A DNA stretch of 64,000 nucleotides, from assembly GCF_004614165.1 (NCBI RefSeq), contig NZ_SPVG01000185.1, positions 1 through 64,000 of the forward strand, given 5' to 3'. A program made the position numbers and the translations under genes. The DNA is from Duganella callida (GTDB taxonomy: Bacteria > Pseudomonadota > Gammaproteobacteria > Burkholderiales > Burkholderiaceae_D). Positions within the stretch are counted from its first letter, which is position 1. Each line of letters starts with the position of its first letter. Below, in pieces: positions 16,749-25,290 of this stretch. Below the pieces are notes generated by a model, which saw only the letters and a program-made list of their open reading frames with translations, was not told the origin of the DNA and did not search any database.

Positions 16749-18750
16749 ATCGTTTCCTTCGTGCGTCGTAGGCCTCTTTACCTGCTTCTAGTGAGTTCAT
16801 TACCACAGCATGACTTTCCATCGACTTCCCGTCGGTCGAGACCAGAGTCTTGTCAGAAGGTCTTCCTGAGTACAATCGATAGTAGGGTACGCCGTTCTCG
16901 AATTCCTTTCTTGCGTAAAGGATGTAATCAGCGCCGACCGATGCTCCTACAGTGTTGTTATGAGTGACGACCACCACCGGCATGGTCTCGGAGATTGCTT
17001 TGAGAATGGCGTTCACATCGCTTTTCAAAAACAGATTGTCAAACGAGGACTCTGGCTCGTCGATCAGTAGGATGTCATAGTTCTGAGCATCGCTAATATG
17101 CTGAAGCAATCGGAATTCGGAGCGTTCACCGCCTGAGACTTCGAAACCGTCGCGGTTCAAGATTCGATAGTTAATTTTGACAAACAGCCTGTAGATCTCT
17201 GAGCGCGCCAGTGTCTCAATTTTAAGGAGTTCGCGCAGATAGATGTAAGGCGCATCATATTTTTTGAAGGCGTCGCTGAAGGCCAATTTGGTGCCGCTTG
17301 CAGTCTTGACGTCCGCCGTATTTGCAAAAGGCAGTCGCTTTGCCTCGACTCTGAACCCTTGGATGCCCTGATCAGAAATCGTCGCTTCCTGTTTGAGCAG
17401 GGACACTAAATTTTCGAACCTCGCTACTTTTGCTCGATCCAGGCAATACTCGAACAGGTCAATCTCATCGACCGTAGTTGCCGATGTTCGGAGCCGTAGT
17501 TCCGATTTGACGTCCTTAATGATCTCGTTAGCGATCTTCCTTTTCCGCAGCTCATACGAGCGTTCTCGTAAGATCAATATGAGTTCACAGGCAAGGTCCT
17601 TGAGCGCTTGAATCTGTACATGCCTTTGGATAACGGTGCGAAATTCGATGTTCTCGATAATGTTCCGCACAGACTCGATTAGTTCATTTAGCGCCTTTGG
17701 GTCGGGCAAGATGAACTCGGTCTCGCTGAACAGCGCAGTCTTGGAGTAGGCATCTTGGCGATCAGCGTCGGCAGCTGACTTAAGCAAGGACTGTACATAA
17801 CCATCAAGCCTTAACTCGTTGGCATGCAGATCGATGTTGATGACTCCATCGATGACCGTTTTCAGGCCGGATAGGTAAGCTTCGACAAAGATGCTACGAC
17901 TATTTTGAACCTCGCTGTTGAACTCTCGCTCGTCAGCGGCATCTTGCTGCACTAGCTGAAATTGAGCGATGTACTTTGGATTGTCGACTGTTTCACGAAT
18001 CTTATTAAGGGTGTATGTCTTGCCTGAGGATCGCTCGCCAAGAAGGATGTTGAGGCCGCTAGAAATCATTTGCCCGTCGTCGAAGATGGGAAGCAAACTG
18101 TTGCCATCTTCCGCGCTGAGCGCCACTTTGCTTTTGTCCTGCAGGCAGGACTTGATCGAATCAAAACTGACTTCACCGCAATCGATGTAGGTCTGCCGGC
18201 CAGTGAATTTATTCAGTTTTTGCTGAATGCGGAGGTCGCTAAACAGCACTGGTGTAGGTTTCTGAATGTCCTTGATCGCGTAGATGAATTTTTTACTACT
18301 AGCGACTTCACCAGCGGCCATGAAGGGCTTCAATTTCTCTAAAACGGTGCCTGTAATTTCTGGATTCTTATCCGCGTGGGGGATCAGCAGATAGTTGTCC
18401 AGATCTCCATAGATGGCATGCAACTCTTCAAAGCTGATGGAGTCCGTTTTCTTTTGGATTCTCGCGGTGACCTGATTGCACTTGGTTTGAAACCCATCTA
18501 AATCGCTGCCATTGCTTATCAAGAGAAGATGGCCTGCCGCCAAATTTATTTCGATCCCAGGAAACACCGGTATTGAAAGTGCATTCCTGATATTACGAAA
18601 TTGCTCGGCATCGAACATGTCGTGATTGGTGACGGCGACGGCATCGAGTTTTGCTGTCGAAACGTATTCTTGAAATGAGGCTAGATTGAATTCAAACGGA
18701 ACATCACTCTGTGTCGAGATAGTGTGTATGTGCAGATCGATTTTCTTCAA
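16729..18750 (-). CDS. TrlF-type PHP domain-AAA/ABC ATPase
   Basis: 673 residues. Residues 1 to about 210 form a PHP phosphoesterase domain with its metal ligands: DLHIHT (His7, His9), TNHD (His43, Asp44), PGIE (Glu67), GH near 74 and IPHAD (His125). The rest is an SMC/ABC-like ATPase: Walker A LLGERSSGKT (about 238-245), a long helical middle, signature VSGGERSE, Walker B ILLIDEPESS and a VVVVTHNN switch. This architecture is that of TrlF-type proteins, found in mobile DNA and probably nucleic-acid-directed. The start is TTG after a G-rich stretch, a weak ribosome site. Likely a defence gene, by analogy. Confidence 0.72.
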   Translation of the reverse strand: MKKIDLHIHTISTQSDVPFEFNLASFQEYVSTAKLDAVAVTNHDMFDAEQFRNIRNALSIPVFPGIEINLAAGHLLLISNGSDLDGFQTKCNQVTARIQKKTDSISFEELHAIYGDLDNYLLIPHADKNPEITGTVLEKLKPFMAAGEVASSKKFIYAIKDIQKPTPVLFSDLRIQQKLNKFTGRQTYIDCGEVSFDSIKSCLQDKSKVALSAEDGNSLLPIFDDGQMISSGLNILLGERSSGKTYTLNKIRETVDNPKYIAQFQLVQQDAADEREFNSEVQNSRSIFVEAYLSGLKTVIDGVINIDLHANELRLDGYVQSLLKSAADADRQDAYSKTALFSETEFILPDPKALNELIESVRNIIENIEFRTVIQRHVQIQALKDLACELILILRERSYELRKRKIANEIIKDVKSELRLRTSATTVDEIDLFEYCLDRAKVARFENLVSLLKQEATISDQGIQGFRVEAKRLPFANTADVKTASGTKLAFSDAFKKYDAPYIYLRELLKIETLARSEIYRLFVKINYRILNRDGFEVSGGERSEFRLLQHISDAQNYDILLIDEPESSFDNLFLKSDVNAILKAISETMPVVVVTHNNTVGASVGADYILYARKEFENGVPYYRLYSGRPSDKTLVSTDGKSMESHAVVMNSLEAGKEAYDARRKRYEAIKN

Positions 18751-19173
18751 AAAAGCCCCCCGGAGCTAAGCCACGTCAAAGTCTTCGCGGCAGGATTGAA
18801 AACCTTGTAGGAAACATCCTACACGACGACCTTTGCTTGCTTTCTCACACATTGTCACGACCGGCCGGCCGGTAACGGTATCGGAGGCGAGCATGCCGAC
18901 AAGCCAGTATTCATGTGCGAGTATCAGGTTAAGCTCATCCGTTTCTCGTAGCCTTAGGATGGCCGCTTTTGGGGCGGATTCAGCGGGTCATCAGACGCCA
19001 TGTGTCAGGTGAACTCTGAGCCTTTACACGTTATGGCATGGGACCCGCCTAGGACAGCCTTTGGGCTGTAATTTAGATATACAGCTTAAGAGTTGTAGAT
19101 ATAAAATACAGTTTTAAAATTGTATTTTTAATTTACAGCTACTATACTGTAAGGCTAGATGAAAGGGCCATCC
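18751..19173. other. intergenic region between TrlF and hipB
   Basis: About 420 bp between divergent cargo modules. The half next to the TrlF gene shows no convincing gene. From about 19070 the DNA becomes very AT-rich and holds the hipB promoter and operator repeats; TATACT-like sequence occurs just before the hipB start. No RNA gene is apparent. Confidence 0.5.
19104..19127. promoter_or_regulatory. probable HipB operator
   Basis: AAATACAGTTTTAAAATTGTATTT is described here by halves: AAATACA(G/A)TTTT on each side of a central TTTTAAAA, one mismatch in 24 bases. Related TACAG and CTGTA half-sites flank it (near 19076, 19134 and 19146). Multiple operators upstream of an antitoxin gene fit autorepression by a HipB-type protein. 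Confidence 0.55.
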
Positions 19174-19536
19174 ATGGACTATCCGATCCGCACGTTGCTG
19201 CAGGTTCGCCCGCTACTCGTCGGCTTCCGAAAGCGCGCAGGTTTGTCGCAGGCCGAGGTGGCGGGGTTGCTCGGGGTGACGCAGCAGACTTACGCGAAGA
19301 TTGAGGCGAACCCTACCGCGACCAGCGTGGAACGGTTGTTCACGATCCTGCGACTGCTGGGCAGTGAAATCGTATTAGTACAAAGTGGTGAGTCAAACGA
19401 CGCCATGGCGGCAGATATGGTGCCGGACCCAAGGCAAGCGGCAGGGATACCTCTGCCCGCGCTCAAGTCAAAGAGGGTCAACGTGGCTGCGCCTTCCAAA
19501 GTGACACCGCCGTCCAAGAAGACGGAGCGCTGGTAG
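19174..19536 (+). CDS. hipB: HipB-like antitoxin, Xre-type HTH
   Basis: 120 residues. The helix-turn-helix covers residues about 15-65 (LVGFRKRAGLSQAEVAGLLG, VTQQTYAKIEANPT, SVERLFTILRLLG). A longer basic, proline-containing tail follows (KVTPPSKKTERW). It stands one base before hipA, the standard antitoxin-toxin order. Start at MDYPIR has AAAGGG six bases upstream; an ATG 15 bases earlier is also possible. It should bind HipA and repress the operon through the AT-rich repeats upstream. Confidence 0.82.
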   Translation: MDYPIRTLLQVRPLLVGFRKRAGLSQAEVAGLLGVTQQTYAKIEANPTATSVERLFTILRLLGSEIVLVQSGESNDAMAADMVPDPRQAAGIPLPALKSKRVNVAAPSKVTPPSKKTERW

Positions 19537-19537
19537 C

Positions 19538-20881
19538 ATGGGCAGGCGAGCGCACGCACAGCGATTGAATATCTGGCTCAACGGCTCCCCGGTTGGTTAC
19601 TGGGATGCCTCGGCCGGCGGGAATACTCTGACCTATTTTGACGAGTGGGTTGACGATGAGCAGGGCCGTCCGCTCTCGCTTTCCTTGCCTTTCCAGCCTG
19701 GCAATGCACCGTATCGCGGCCAGGTGGTGCAGAACTATTTTGATAATCTGCTGCCCGACAGCGATGTCATACGCCGCCGGATCGCGCAGCATTTCAGGAC
19801 AGCGGGCACGGAGCCGTATCAGCTGCTGGCCGCTGTCGGCCGCGATTGCGTCGGCGCGATCCAGCTGCTGCCGGCAGACGAATCGCCCACGGATCTTTTC
19901 TCGATCAGCGGTGAGCCTTTGGATGACCACGGCGTAGCGACGCTGTTGCGGCACACTTTGTCGGATCGGCCGTTAGGGCAAGGGGACGAGGTGGATGACC
20001 TCAGGTTGTCGATTGCCGGCGCGCAGGAGAAGAGCGCGCTGCTGTGGCATGAAGGCCAGTGGCAGCGGCCGCTCGGCAGCACGCCGACGACGCACATTCT
20101 CAAGCTACCGCTTGGCTTGGTCGGCGCAATGCAGGCGGATATGCGTACCTCCGTCGAGAATGAATGGCTGTGTTCGCGCATCATGCAGGCATTCGGATTA
20201 CCGGTCGCACGCTGCGAGATTGCGCATTTCGAGGATATGAAGGTGCTGGTGGTCGAGCGTTTCGACCGCCGGCTGGCGGCAGACAGTAGCTGGATCGTGC
20301 GCCTGCCGCAAGAAGATTTTTGCCAGGCCACTGGCACCTCTCCGCTGCACAAGTATCAAGCGGATGGCGGACCAGGAATCAGTAAGATCATGGAAATTCT
20401 GCTCGGTTCAGAACAGGCGGAACAGGATCGTTTGAACTTCTTCAAGACCCAGCTGGTGTTCTGGCTGCTGGCGGCCACCGATGGGCATGCGAAGAACTTC
20501 AGCATTTTCCACTTGCCCGGAAGCCGCTACCAGGCGACGCCGCTATACGATGTGCTCTCCGCACATCCGATTATCGGGACGGGCGCGAACAATGTGGCGC
20601 CGCAGAAGGCGAAGCTGGCAATGGCTGTGCGGGGATCGCAGAACTACTACCACCTTCAGCAGATTCAGCGTCGCCATTGGCTGAATCACGCCAAGCAGGT
20701 TGGCCTGGGGGCCGCTGCAGCGGAAGTGGCGATTGCCGACGTGCTCAGTGCTGTTGATGGTGTCGTGGACTCAATCGCTGCGGAGATTCCCATCGGTTTC
20801 CCGGCAGATCTGGTTGAGTCGATCCTGCAAGGCTTGGTGCGGCAGAGGGATCGCATGGCTGGTATGGGCATGACGCCGTAA
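19538..20881 (+). CDS. hipA: HipA-like serine/threonine kinase toxin
   Basis: 447 residues, normal length. The N-terminal subdomain (about 1-110) has LNIWLNGSPVGYW and LSLPFQ. The kinase core carries the phosphate loop SIAGAQEKSALL (about 158-169), VVERFDR, the catalytic ATDGHAKNFSIF and the metal-binding YDVLS. All key motifs are present, so it looks active. HipA kinases phosphorylate aminoacyl-tRNA synthetases and slow growth. It forms an operon with hipB. It may stabilise the island or act in phage defence; the target cannot be told from sequence. Confidence 0.87.
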   Translation: MGRRAHAQRLNIWLNGSPVGYWDASAGGNTLTYFDEWVDDEQGRPLSLSLPFQPGNAPYRGQVVQNYFDNLLPDSDVIRRRIAQHFRTAGTEPYQLLAAVGRDCVGAIQLLPADESPTDLFSISGEPLDDHGVATLLRHTLSDRPLGQGDEVDDLRLSIAGAQEKSALLWHEGQWQRPLGSTPTTHILKLPLGLVGAMQADMRTSVENEWLCSRIMQAFGLPVARCEIAHFEDMKVLVVERFDRRLAADSSWIVRLPQEDFCQATGTSPLHKYQADGGPGISKIMEILLGSEQAEQDRLNFFKTQLVFWLLAATDGHAKNFSIFHLPGSRYQATPLYDVLSAHPIIGTGANNVAPQKAKLAMAVRGSQNYYHLQQIQRRHWLNHAKQVGLGAAAAEVAIADVLSAVDGVVDSIAAEIPIGFPADLVESILQGLVRQRDRMAGMGMTP

Positions 20882-21085
20882 CTTCGACACAAAATCAATA
20901 AGAATTGACATAAAGTTAATCATGATTGCCTCAACGGTACAAAATCGTGTGACGGTGCTTCAGATCGATGACGAGGACTCGGGCCATCAATCGCACCGAA
21001 GCGAGGATGCCTGACCAGAGAGTTGGGATCCCCTTGTCGACGTTCATCGATACGCAACCGTAGGGCTGTGCGAAGGAGTGCAAAA

Positions 21086-21349
21086 ATGACTATTGAGGAA
21101 GTTCTTGAAAAATTGCTGGAGCATTTATCGAAACCCGCTGTATCCATGCCTGTGGCAATCGATTTATGGGATACCAGGCATATTGCCGCTTACCTGAAGC
21201 GTTCTGTCGATACGGTTCGAGACGATATCATCACGCTGCCGTCATTTCCGCGTCCTGTCCGACTCCCAGTGCGCGGTGTGGCCCGCGCGCAAGCGCTCTA
21301 TAAGGCACGTGAAGTGATTGCATGGGCGGAGCGGCATACTGCACGGTAA
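21086..21349 (+). CDS. small DNA-binding protein, AlpA/excisionase-like candidate
   Basis: 87 residues. After a helical start (TIEEVLEKLLEHLSKPA), the region WDTRHIAAYLKRSVDTVRDD looks like a winged-helix/HTH of the kind found in AlpA, excisionase and phage regulatory proteins (the step of recognising a site then RPVRLPVRG). Start MTIEEV has AAGGAG seven bases upstream. In an integrase-bearing island such a protein may act as recombination directionality factor or control excision; this is inferred. Upstream, 20882-21085 shows no gene. Confidence 0.6.
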   Translation: MTIEEVLEKLLEHLSKPAVSMPVAIDLWDTRHIAAYLKRSVDTVRDDIITLPSFPRPVRLPVRGVARAQALYKAREVIAWAERHTAR

Positions 21350-21485
21350 TCATTGATTAGCTCAGTAGCCGGAAGGAGAACCCAGCTTGATTGGCGCCGT
21401 GAATACAACTAACTTGCTACTGTCATAGTCGTGATATGCTTTAACAAAATATTATCGACTGCCGAAAATTAATTTCAACGGAAAT

Positions 21486-22697
21486 ATGAATAATCACGTG
21501 ATAAATTTTGACGACTTTGGTTACATAAAAGATGAAGTTCATCAGCTAACCTTGGAATCTTTTATTGAAATTTTTTGCAGCGCAGAAGATCCACAATCAG
21601 TTCGCGTTCCCTATGGCGACGCAATGCGTCAGGTATATGAATGGGCTGATAAAGCAGGCGTCGCATCAATTATAGTTGGTGGGTCATTCATCACCAATAA
21701 GCATGATCCTGAAGATATTGACATATTAGTGATTTTTCGCAATCGCAGCGATATTGTCAAAGTTCCACGAGAGATCGGTGGAAGTCAGACGATAGTGGAT
21801 TTTCAGTGCTTGTCTGAGGATGATTTGGAGCTTGTAAACGCATATCTCCAGTTACTTGGCTCAGATAGAAGAGGTGTAGGACGTGGATTAATTCAATTGA
21901 AACTACATTCAAGTATGCTGACTCACATAAAAAGCGCATCAAAGTCGGCTCTATTTGATCTTGCGAAGGTTTCATACGGCTATCGCACTCGGGTAAAAAA
22001 GTCACCACCCAAAAAACTGGTCATCCCTATCCATGGTGTTCGTTCGGATGCCTCTTGGATGGCAAAATTTACTTTTTTAGCTTCGAATGCTGGTTGGGTC
22101 GTCGCACCGTTTATGTATGGATTTGAAAGTGGTGTGATTATAACGGATGAAAAAAGAAAAGCCCAAGTGGTAAATGATTTCAGACTTTGGCTCGATGATG
22201 TACGCAAGAATTATGATGGAACTATTTCTATAGTTGCACATTCCTTTGGGACATACATTGTAGGGCGTTATCTAGAAGACGCTGGATTCTTGTCTGATGG
22301 CTTTTGCGGAATTGTGCTTGCAGGGTCTATTTTGAATAGCGAGTACCCATGGCACGAGGTTTTGGAATTCGGTGACGTGAGTATGGTTCTGAACACCAAA
22401 TCTGATAATGACCAGTGGGTCAGTAAGCTGCCTGATGGATGGTTATCGGTTTTGACAGATGATCCGTTAATGGGCCGCGCAGCTGTCGATGGTTTTCATA
22501 ACAAACATGACCGTCTCTTAGAGAGCAAGAGCAATCTTCTTGATCACAACAATATGTTCTACGCGGATGTAATGGCAGGACTCTGGCTTCCTTTCCTCGA
22601 GCTTGCAGATAGGCAAAGAAGGCAGGCTGAAAATGCGACAGAACTGTGGCCGGATCCAAATGGCGAGATAGGGCGACAAGTCGCTGGAAAAATCTAG
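21486..22697 (+). CDS. nucleotidyltransferase-fold / alpha-beta hydrolase fusion
   Basis: 403 residues and clearly AT-rich. Residues about 40-140 resemble a small nucleotidyltransferase: IIVGGSFITNKHDPEDIDIL contains the GGS loop (65-67) and paired acids Asp77 and Asp79; Asp105 in TIVDFQ may be the third. From about 177 an alpha/beta hydrolase begins: LVIPIHGVRSDASW (oxyanion region), nucleophile elbow VAHSFGTY (Ser253), candidate acid Asp307 or Asp309 in TKSDNDQW and candidate His354 in LLDHNN. Both active sites look intact. I know no named system with this pair in one chain. Position next to the integrase suggests island cargo; role unknown, possibly defence. Confidence 0.65.
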   Translation: MNNHVINFDDFGYIKDEVHQLTLESFIEIFCSAEDPQSVRVPYGDAMRQVYEWADKAGVASIIVGGSFITNKHDPEDIDILVIFRNRSDIVKVPREIGGSQTIVDFQCLSEDDLELVNAYLQLLGSDRRGVGRGLIQLKLHSSMLTHIKSASKSALFDLAKVSYGYRTRVKKSPPKKLVIPIHGVRSDASWMAKFTFLASNAGWVVAPFMYGFESGVIITDEKRKAQVVNDFRLWLDDVRKNYDGTISIVAHSFGTYIVGRYLEDAGFLSDGFCGIVLAGSILNSEYPWHEVLEFGDVSMVLNTKSDNDQWVSKLPDGWLSVLTDDPLMGRAAVDGFHNKHDRLLESKSNLLDHNNMFYADVMAGLWLPFLELADRQRRQAENATELWPDPNGEIGRQVAGKI

Positions 22698-22715
22698 ATG
22701 TGCCAGATTCGAAAC

Positions 22716-23717
22716 TTAGGCTTCTTTAAACACGTGCGATTCCCCCTGGACTTGTAATTTCTTTGCGATGTCTTCGGCGCTGGCGTTGTAGTAAGTCTGC
22801 AACTGCTTGATATCGTGGTGCCCGACCATTCGCGCCAATTCTAGAACATTCAGCTTGCCTGCAAGGCGCGTAATTGCTTCATGGCGGGTATCATGGAACG
22901 TTAGGCCTTCAATGTCGGCCCGCTTTCTCGCGGCACGAAACATGGCGTCCAGGGTTGCTGTTTTTATACCAAATCCGTCCGGAACCATTGCCCAGATCTC
23001 CATGGCGCGCGGCGATAACGCGACATTGCGCGGCAAGCCGTTTTTGGTCATCTTTAGGCGGGCGACACAGCCATTCACGTCGCCAGCGCGGAGTGCACAG
23101 ATTTCGCCTGCACGCATGGCAGTTTCAATTGCGAAAAGGAAAGCCAGAGCGATTCGTTGCTGGACGGTTTCAGGCCGCGACAAGCTACCATCGTTGGGCC
23201 AGCGTAGGGCGATACAGATTCGATCAATCTCATCTTGGGTAATGCGACGGTCGCGGTGCGGTTTTGCTTTGGGACGGGCCACGTCTCTTGTTGGGTTCGT
23301 TGCCAGCCACTGCCACTCCTTGCGCGCTACGGAAAAGACGTGCGAAAGCAAATTCATCTCGCGGGTAACGGTGCCGCCTTGAACGCTGCGTAAACGCTCG
23401 TCGCGCCAGGCGGCGATATGGCATGACTTAAGTTCCGCCATAGTTATACGACCAAGGGACGATTCGGCCATCGCCGCAAGACGCCCGGCCTCCCAACGGT
23501 AGCCTCGCTTGTTTCGCGATACTTGCAGTTCGTATCGCCTGAATGCGTCTGCACAAGTTTTAGTAATACAAACAAGCACTCCAGAGCTGAGCGCGTTGCG
23601 TTGTTCGGCCTCCCAATTCAAAGCGGCGGCTTTGGTATCAAACGTTCCGGAGACCCGGACACCCTGGACCATGATGCGATGGCGCCACCGTTTGCCATCT
23701 TTGTACGGACTGGCCAT
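22716..23717 (-). CDS. tyrosine recombinase integrase of the island
   Basis: 333 residues. An N-terminal arm-binding region (KRWRHRIMVQGVRVSGTFD) and core-binding domain are followed by the catalytic domain with Arg202 (AMRAGEIC), Lys225, His275 and Arg278 (FHDTRHEA), His300 (MVGHHD) and the nucleophile tyrosine in QTYYN (309 or 310). The set is complete, so the protein should be active. It sits about 190 bases from the tRNA-Thr gene and shares its strand, the usual place for an integrase that uses the tRNA 3' end as attachment site. Confidence 0.92.
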   Translation of the reverse strand: MASPYKDGKRWRHRIMVQGVRVSGTFDTKAAALNWEAEQRNALSSGVLVCITKTCADAFRRYELQVSRNKRGYRWEAGRLAAMAESSLGRITMAELKSCHIAAWRDERLRSVQGGTVTREMNLLSHVFSVARKEWQWLATNPTRDVARPKAKPHRDRRITQDEIDRICIALRWPNDGSLSRPETVQQRIALAFLFAIETAMRAGEICALRAGDVNGCVARLKMTKNGLPRNVALSPRAMEIWAMVPDGFGIKTATLDAMFRAARKRADIEGLTFHDTRHEAITRLAGKLNVLELARMVGHHDIKQLQTYYNASAEDIAKKLQVQGESHVFKEA

Positions 23718-23840
23718 GAGGAACCTCCTCTAGTCAAAGAAGGTTAGATTCGGGGAATTGGCAAAGGTTTTGGTAAATGATTGGAAAACAGTGGCTCAAA
23801 ACGCCTTTTTTTACCTTACTTCTCCGCAAGCGAAGACGTA

Positions 23841-23887
23841 AAAAAACCCGGAGATCCCCTATGAAGAAGGCGATTTCCGGGTTTTTT
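23841..23887 (-). terminator. terminator downstream of tRNA-Thr
   Basis: AAAAAACCCGGA-GATC and GATTTCCGGGTTTTTT form a 16-bp stem with one mismatch and a 15-base loop. On both strands a T run follows. For the minus-strand tRNA transcript it comes 23 bases after the CCA end; it could also stop transcription entering the island. Confidence 0.75.
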
Positions 23888-23909
23888 GGGCGTTTCCAAA
23901 AACGCTATG

Positions 23910-23985
<76 letters not shown>

Positions 23986-24012
23986 GTAAACTTGTACGGG
24001 GCGAATTATACG

Positions 24013-24483
24013 CTATTTAATACGCGTCAGAGTGGGGCGGCCGCCCTTTTTGGGCGGATCGGTGTCGTCGCCCGGCGTCTCGGCCGGTTCCGGCGATGCT
24101 GGCGGCGGTACGGCTGACAAGGCGGGCGCCGGGACACTGGGTTCCTCTTTCGGCGCCGCGGACGGCTGGCCCAGCTGCGGCTCGAAGGCCATGCCCTGGC
24201 CGTTCTCGTTGGCGTAGATCGCCATCACGTTGTTGACCGGGATGTAGATTTCGCGCGAAACGCCGCCGAAGCGGGCATGGAAACGGATGCTGTCGTTGTC
24301 CATCTTCAGGCCCGAGGTGGCGCCGAAGCTGATGTTGAGCACGATTTCACCCTTTTTCACGTATTCCATCGGCACCATGGTGCTGGCGTCGACTTTGACC
24401 GCGAGGTAGGGCGTATAGCCGCTGTCGGTGCACCATTCGTAGATGGCGCGCAGCAGGTACGGCTTGGTTGAGATTTCAGACAT
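24013..24483 (-). CDS. sspB: ClpXP specificity-enhancing factor SspB
   Basis: 156 residues. The N-terminal domain (about 1-110) is SspB: TKPYLLRAIYEWCTDSGYTP, LAVKVDASTMVPMEYV, IVLNISFGATSGL and IYIPVNNVMAIYANENGQG. A Pro/Ala-rich linker leads to the basic C-terminal tail (KKGGRPTLTRIK) that docks on ClpX. SspB delivers ssrA-tagged proteins to ClpXP. Start MSEIST gives the family N-terminus; upstream codons extend into noncoding DNA. It follows sspA on the same strand. Confidence 0.92.
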   Translation of the reverse strand: MSEISTKPYLLRAIYEWCTDSGYTPYLAVKVDASTMVPMEYVKKGEIVLNISFGATSGLKMDNDSIRFHARFGGVSREIYIPVNNVMAIYANENGQGMAFEPQLGQPSAAPKEEPSVPAPALSAVPPPASPEPAETPGDDTDPPKKGGRPTLTRIK

Positions 24484-24565
24484 GGTCTTCCAGACTGCGG
24501 TAAAACACGGCGCGCCGCCGGCAAGTGCCGGCAAACGCGCCGCCATACTTCAACTAAATGCCCGA

Positions 24566-25177
24566 TTAACGGCGCATGACCTTTTCCGACGGCGTCAGCG
24601 CCTCGATGTAGGCCGGACGCGAGAAGATGCGCTCGGCGTACTTCATCAGCGGCGCGGCGGTCTTCGACAGTTCGATGCCGTAGTGATCCAGACGCCACAG
24701 CAGCGGCGCCACCGCCACGTCCAGCATCGAGAATTCGTCGCCCAGCATGTACTTGTTCTTCAGGAACAGCGGCGCCAGGGTGGTCAGGCGGTCGCGGATT
24801 TCCGCGCGTGCCTTGTCGTGGCTCTTGTCGTTGCCCTTGGCGCGCTCGCTTTCCAGCGTGTGCACGTGGACGAACAGCTCTTTCTCGAAGTTGAACAGCA
24901 TCAGGCGCGCGCGCGCGCGCATCAGCGGATCGGCCGGCATCAGCTGCGGATGCGGGAAACGCTCGTCGATGTATTCGTTGATGATGTTCGATTCGTACAG
25001 AATCAGTTCGCGTTCGACCAGGATCGGCACCTGACCATACGGATTCATGGTCGAGATATCTTCCGGCTTGTTAAACAAATCGACATCGCGCACTTCGAAG
25101 TCCATGCCTTTTTCAAACAGGACCAGGCGGCAGCGTTGCGAAAATGGGCAGGTCGTGCCCGAGTAGAGAACCATCAT
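24566..25177 (-). CDS. sspA: stringent starvation protein A, GST-like
   Basis: 203 residues with a glutathione S-transferase fold. The thioredoxin-like half holds LYSGTTCPFSQRCRLVLFE and NPYGQVPILVERELILYES; the helical half holds DERFPHPQLMPADP and the C-terminal LDVAVAPLLWRLDHYGIEL. SspA binds RNA polymerase and changes transcription in stationary phase; it lacks GST activity. Position before sspB and after petC is typical for betaproteobacteria. Confidence 0.93.
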   Translation of the reverse strand: MMVLYSGTTCPFSQRCRLVLFEKGMDFEVRDVDLFNKPEDISTMNPYGQVPILVERELILYESNIINEYIDERFPHPQLMPADPLMRARARLMLFNFEKELFVHVHTLESERAKGNDKSHDKARAEIRDRLTTLAPLFLKNKYMLGDEFSMLDVAVAPLLWRLDHYGIELSKTAAPLMKYAERIFSRPAYIEALTPSEKVMRR

Positions 25178-25266
25178 GTTTATCGTTCCTTAGAAGAACA
25201 AAAGGGGGTGGGCCGCGAACGGATCACCCCGAATCGATCGCCCGCCAACGCGGACATCGCAAAACA

Positions 25267-25285
25267 AGCGCCGCCAGGCGGCGCT
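25267..25285 (-). terminator. possible terminator after petC
   Basis: AGCGCCGCC and GGCGGCGCT form a compact GC-rich hairpin six bases after the petC stop. On the minus strand it is followed by TGTTTTG, a weak T tract. It would separate the pet operon from sspA. Confidence 0.5.
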
Positions 25286-25290
25286 CTCGA

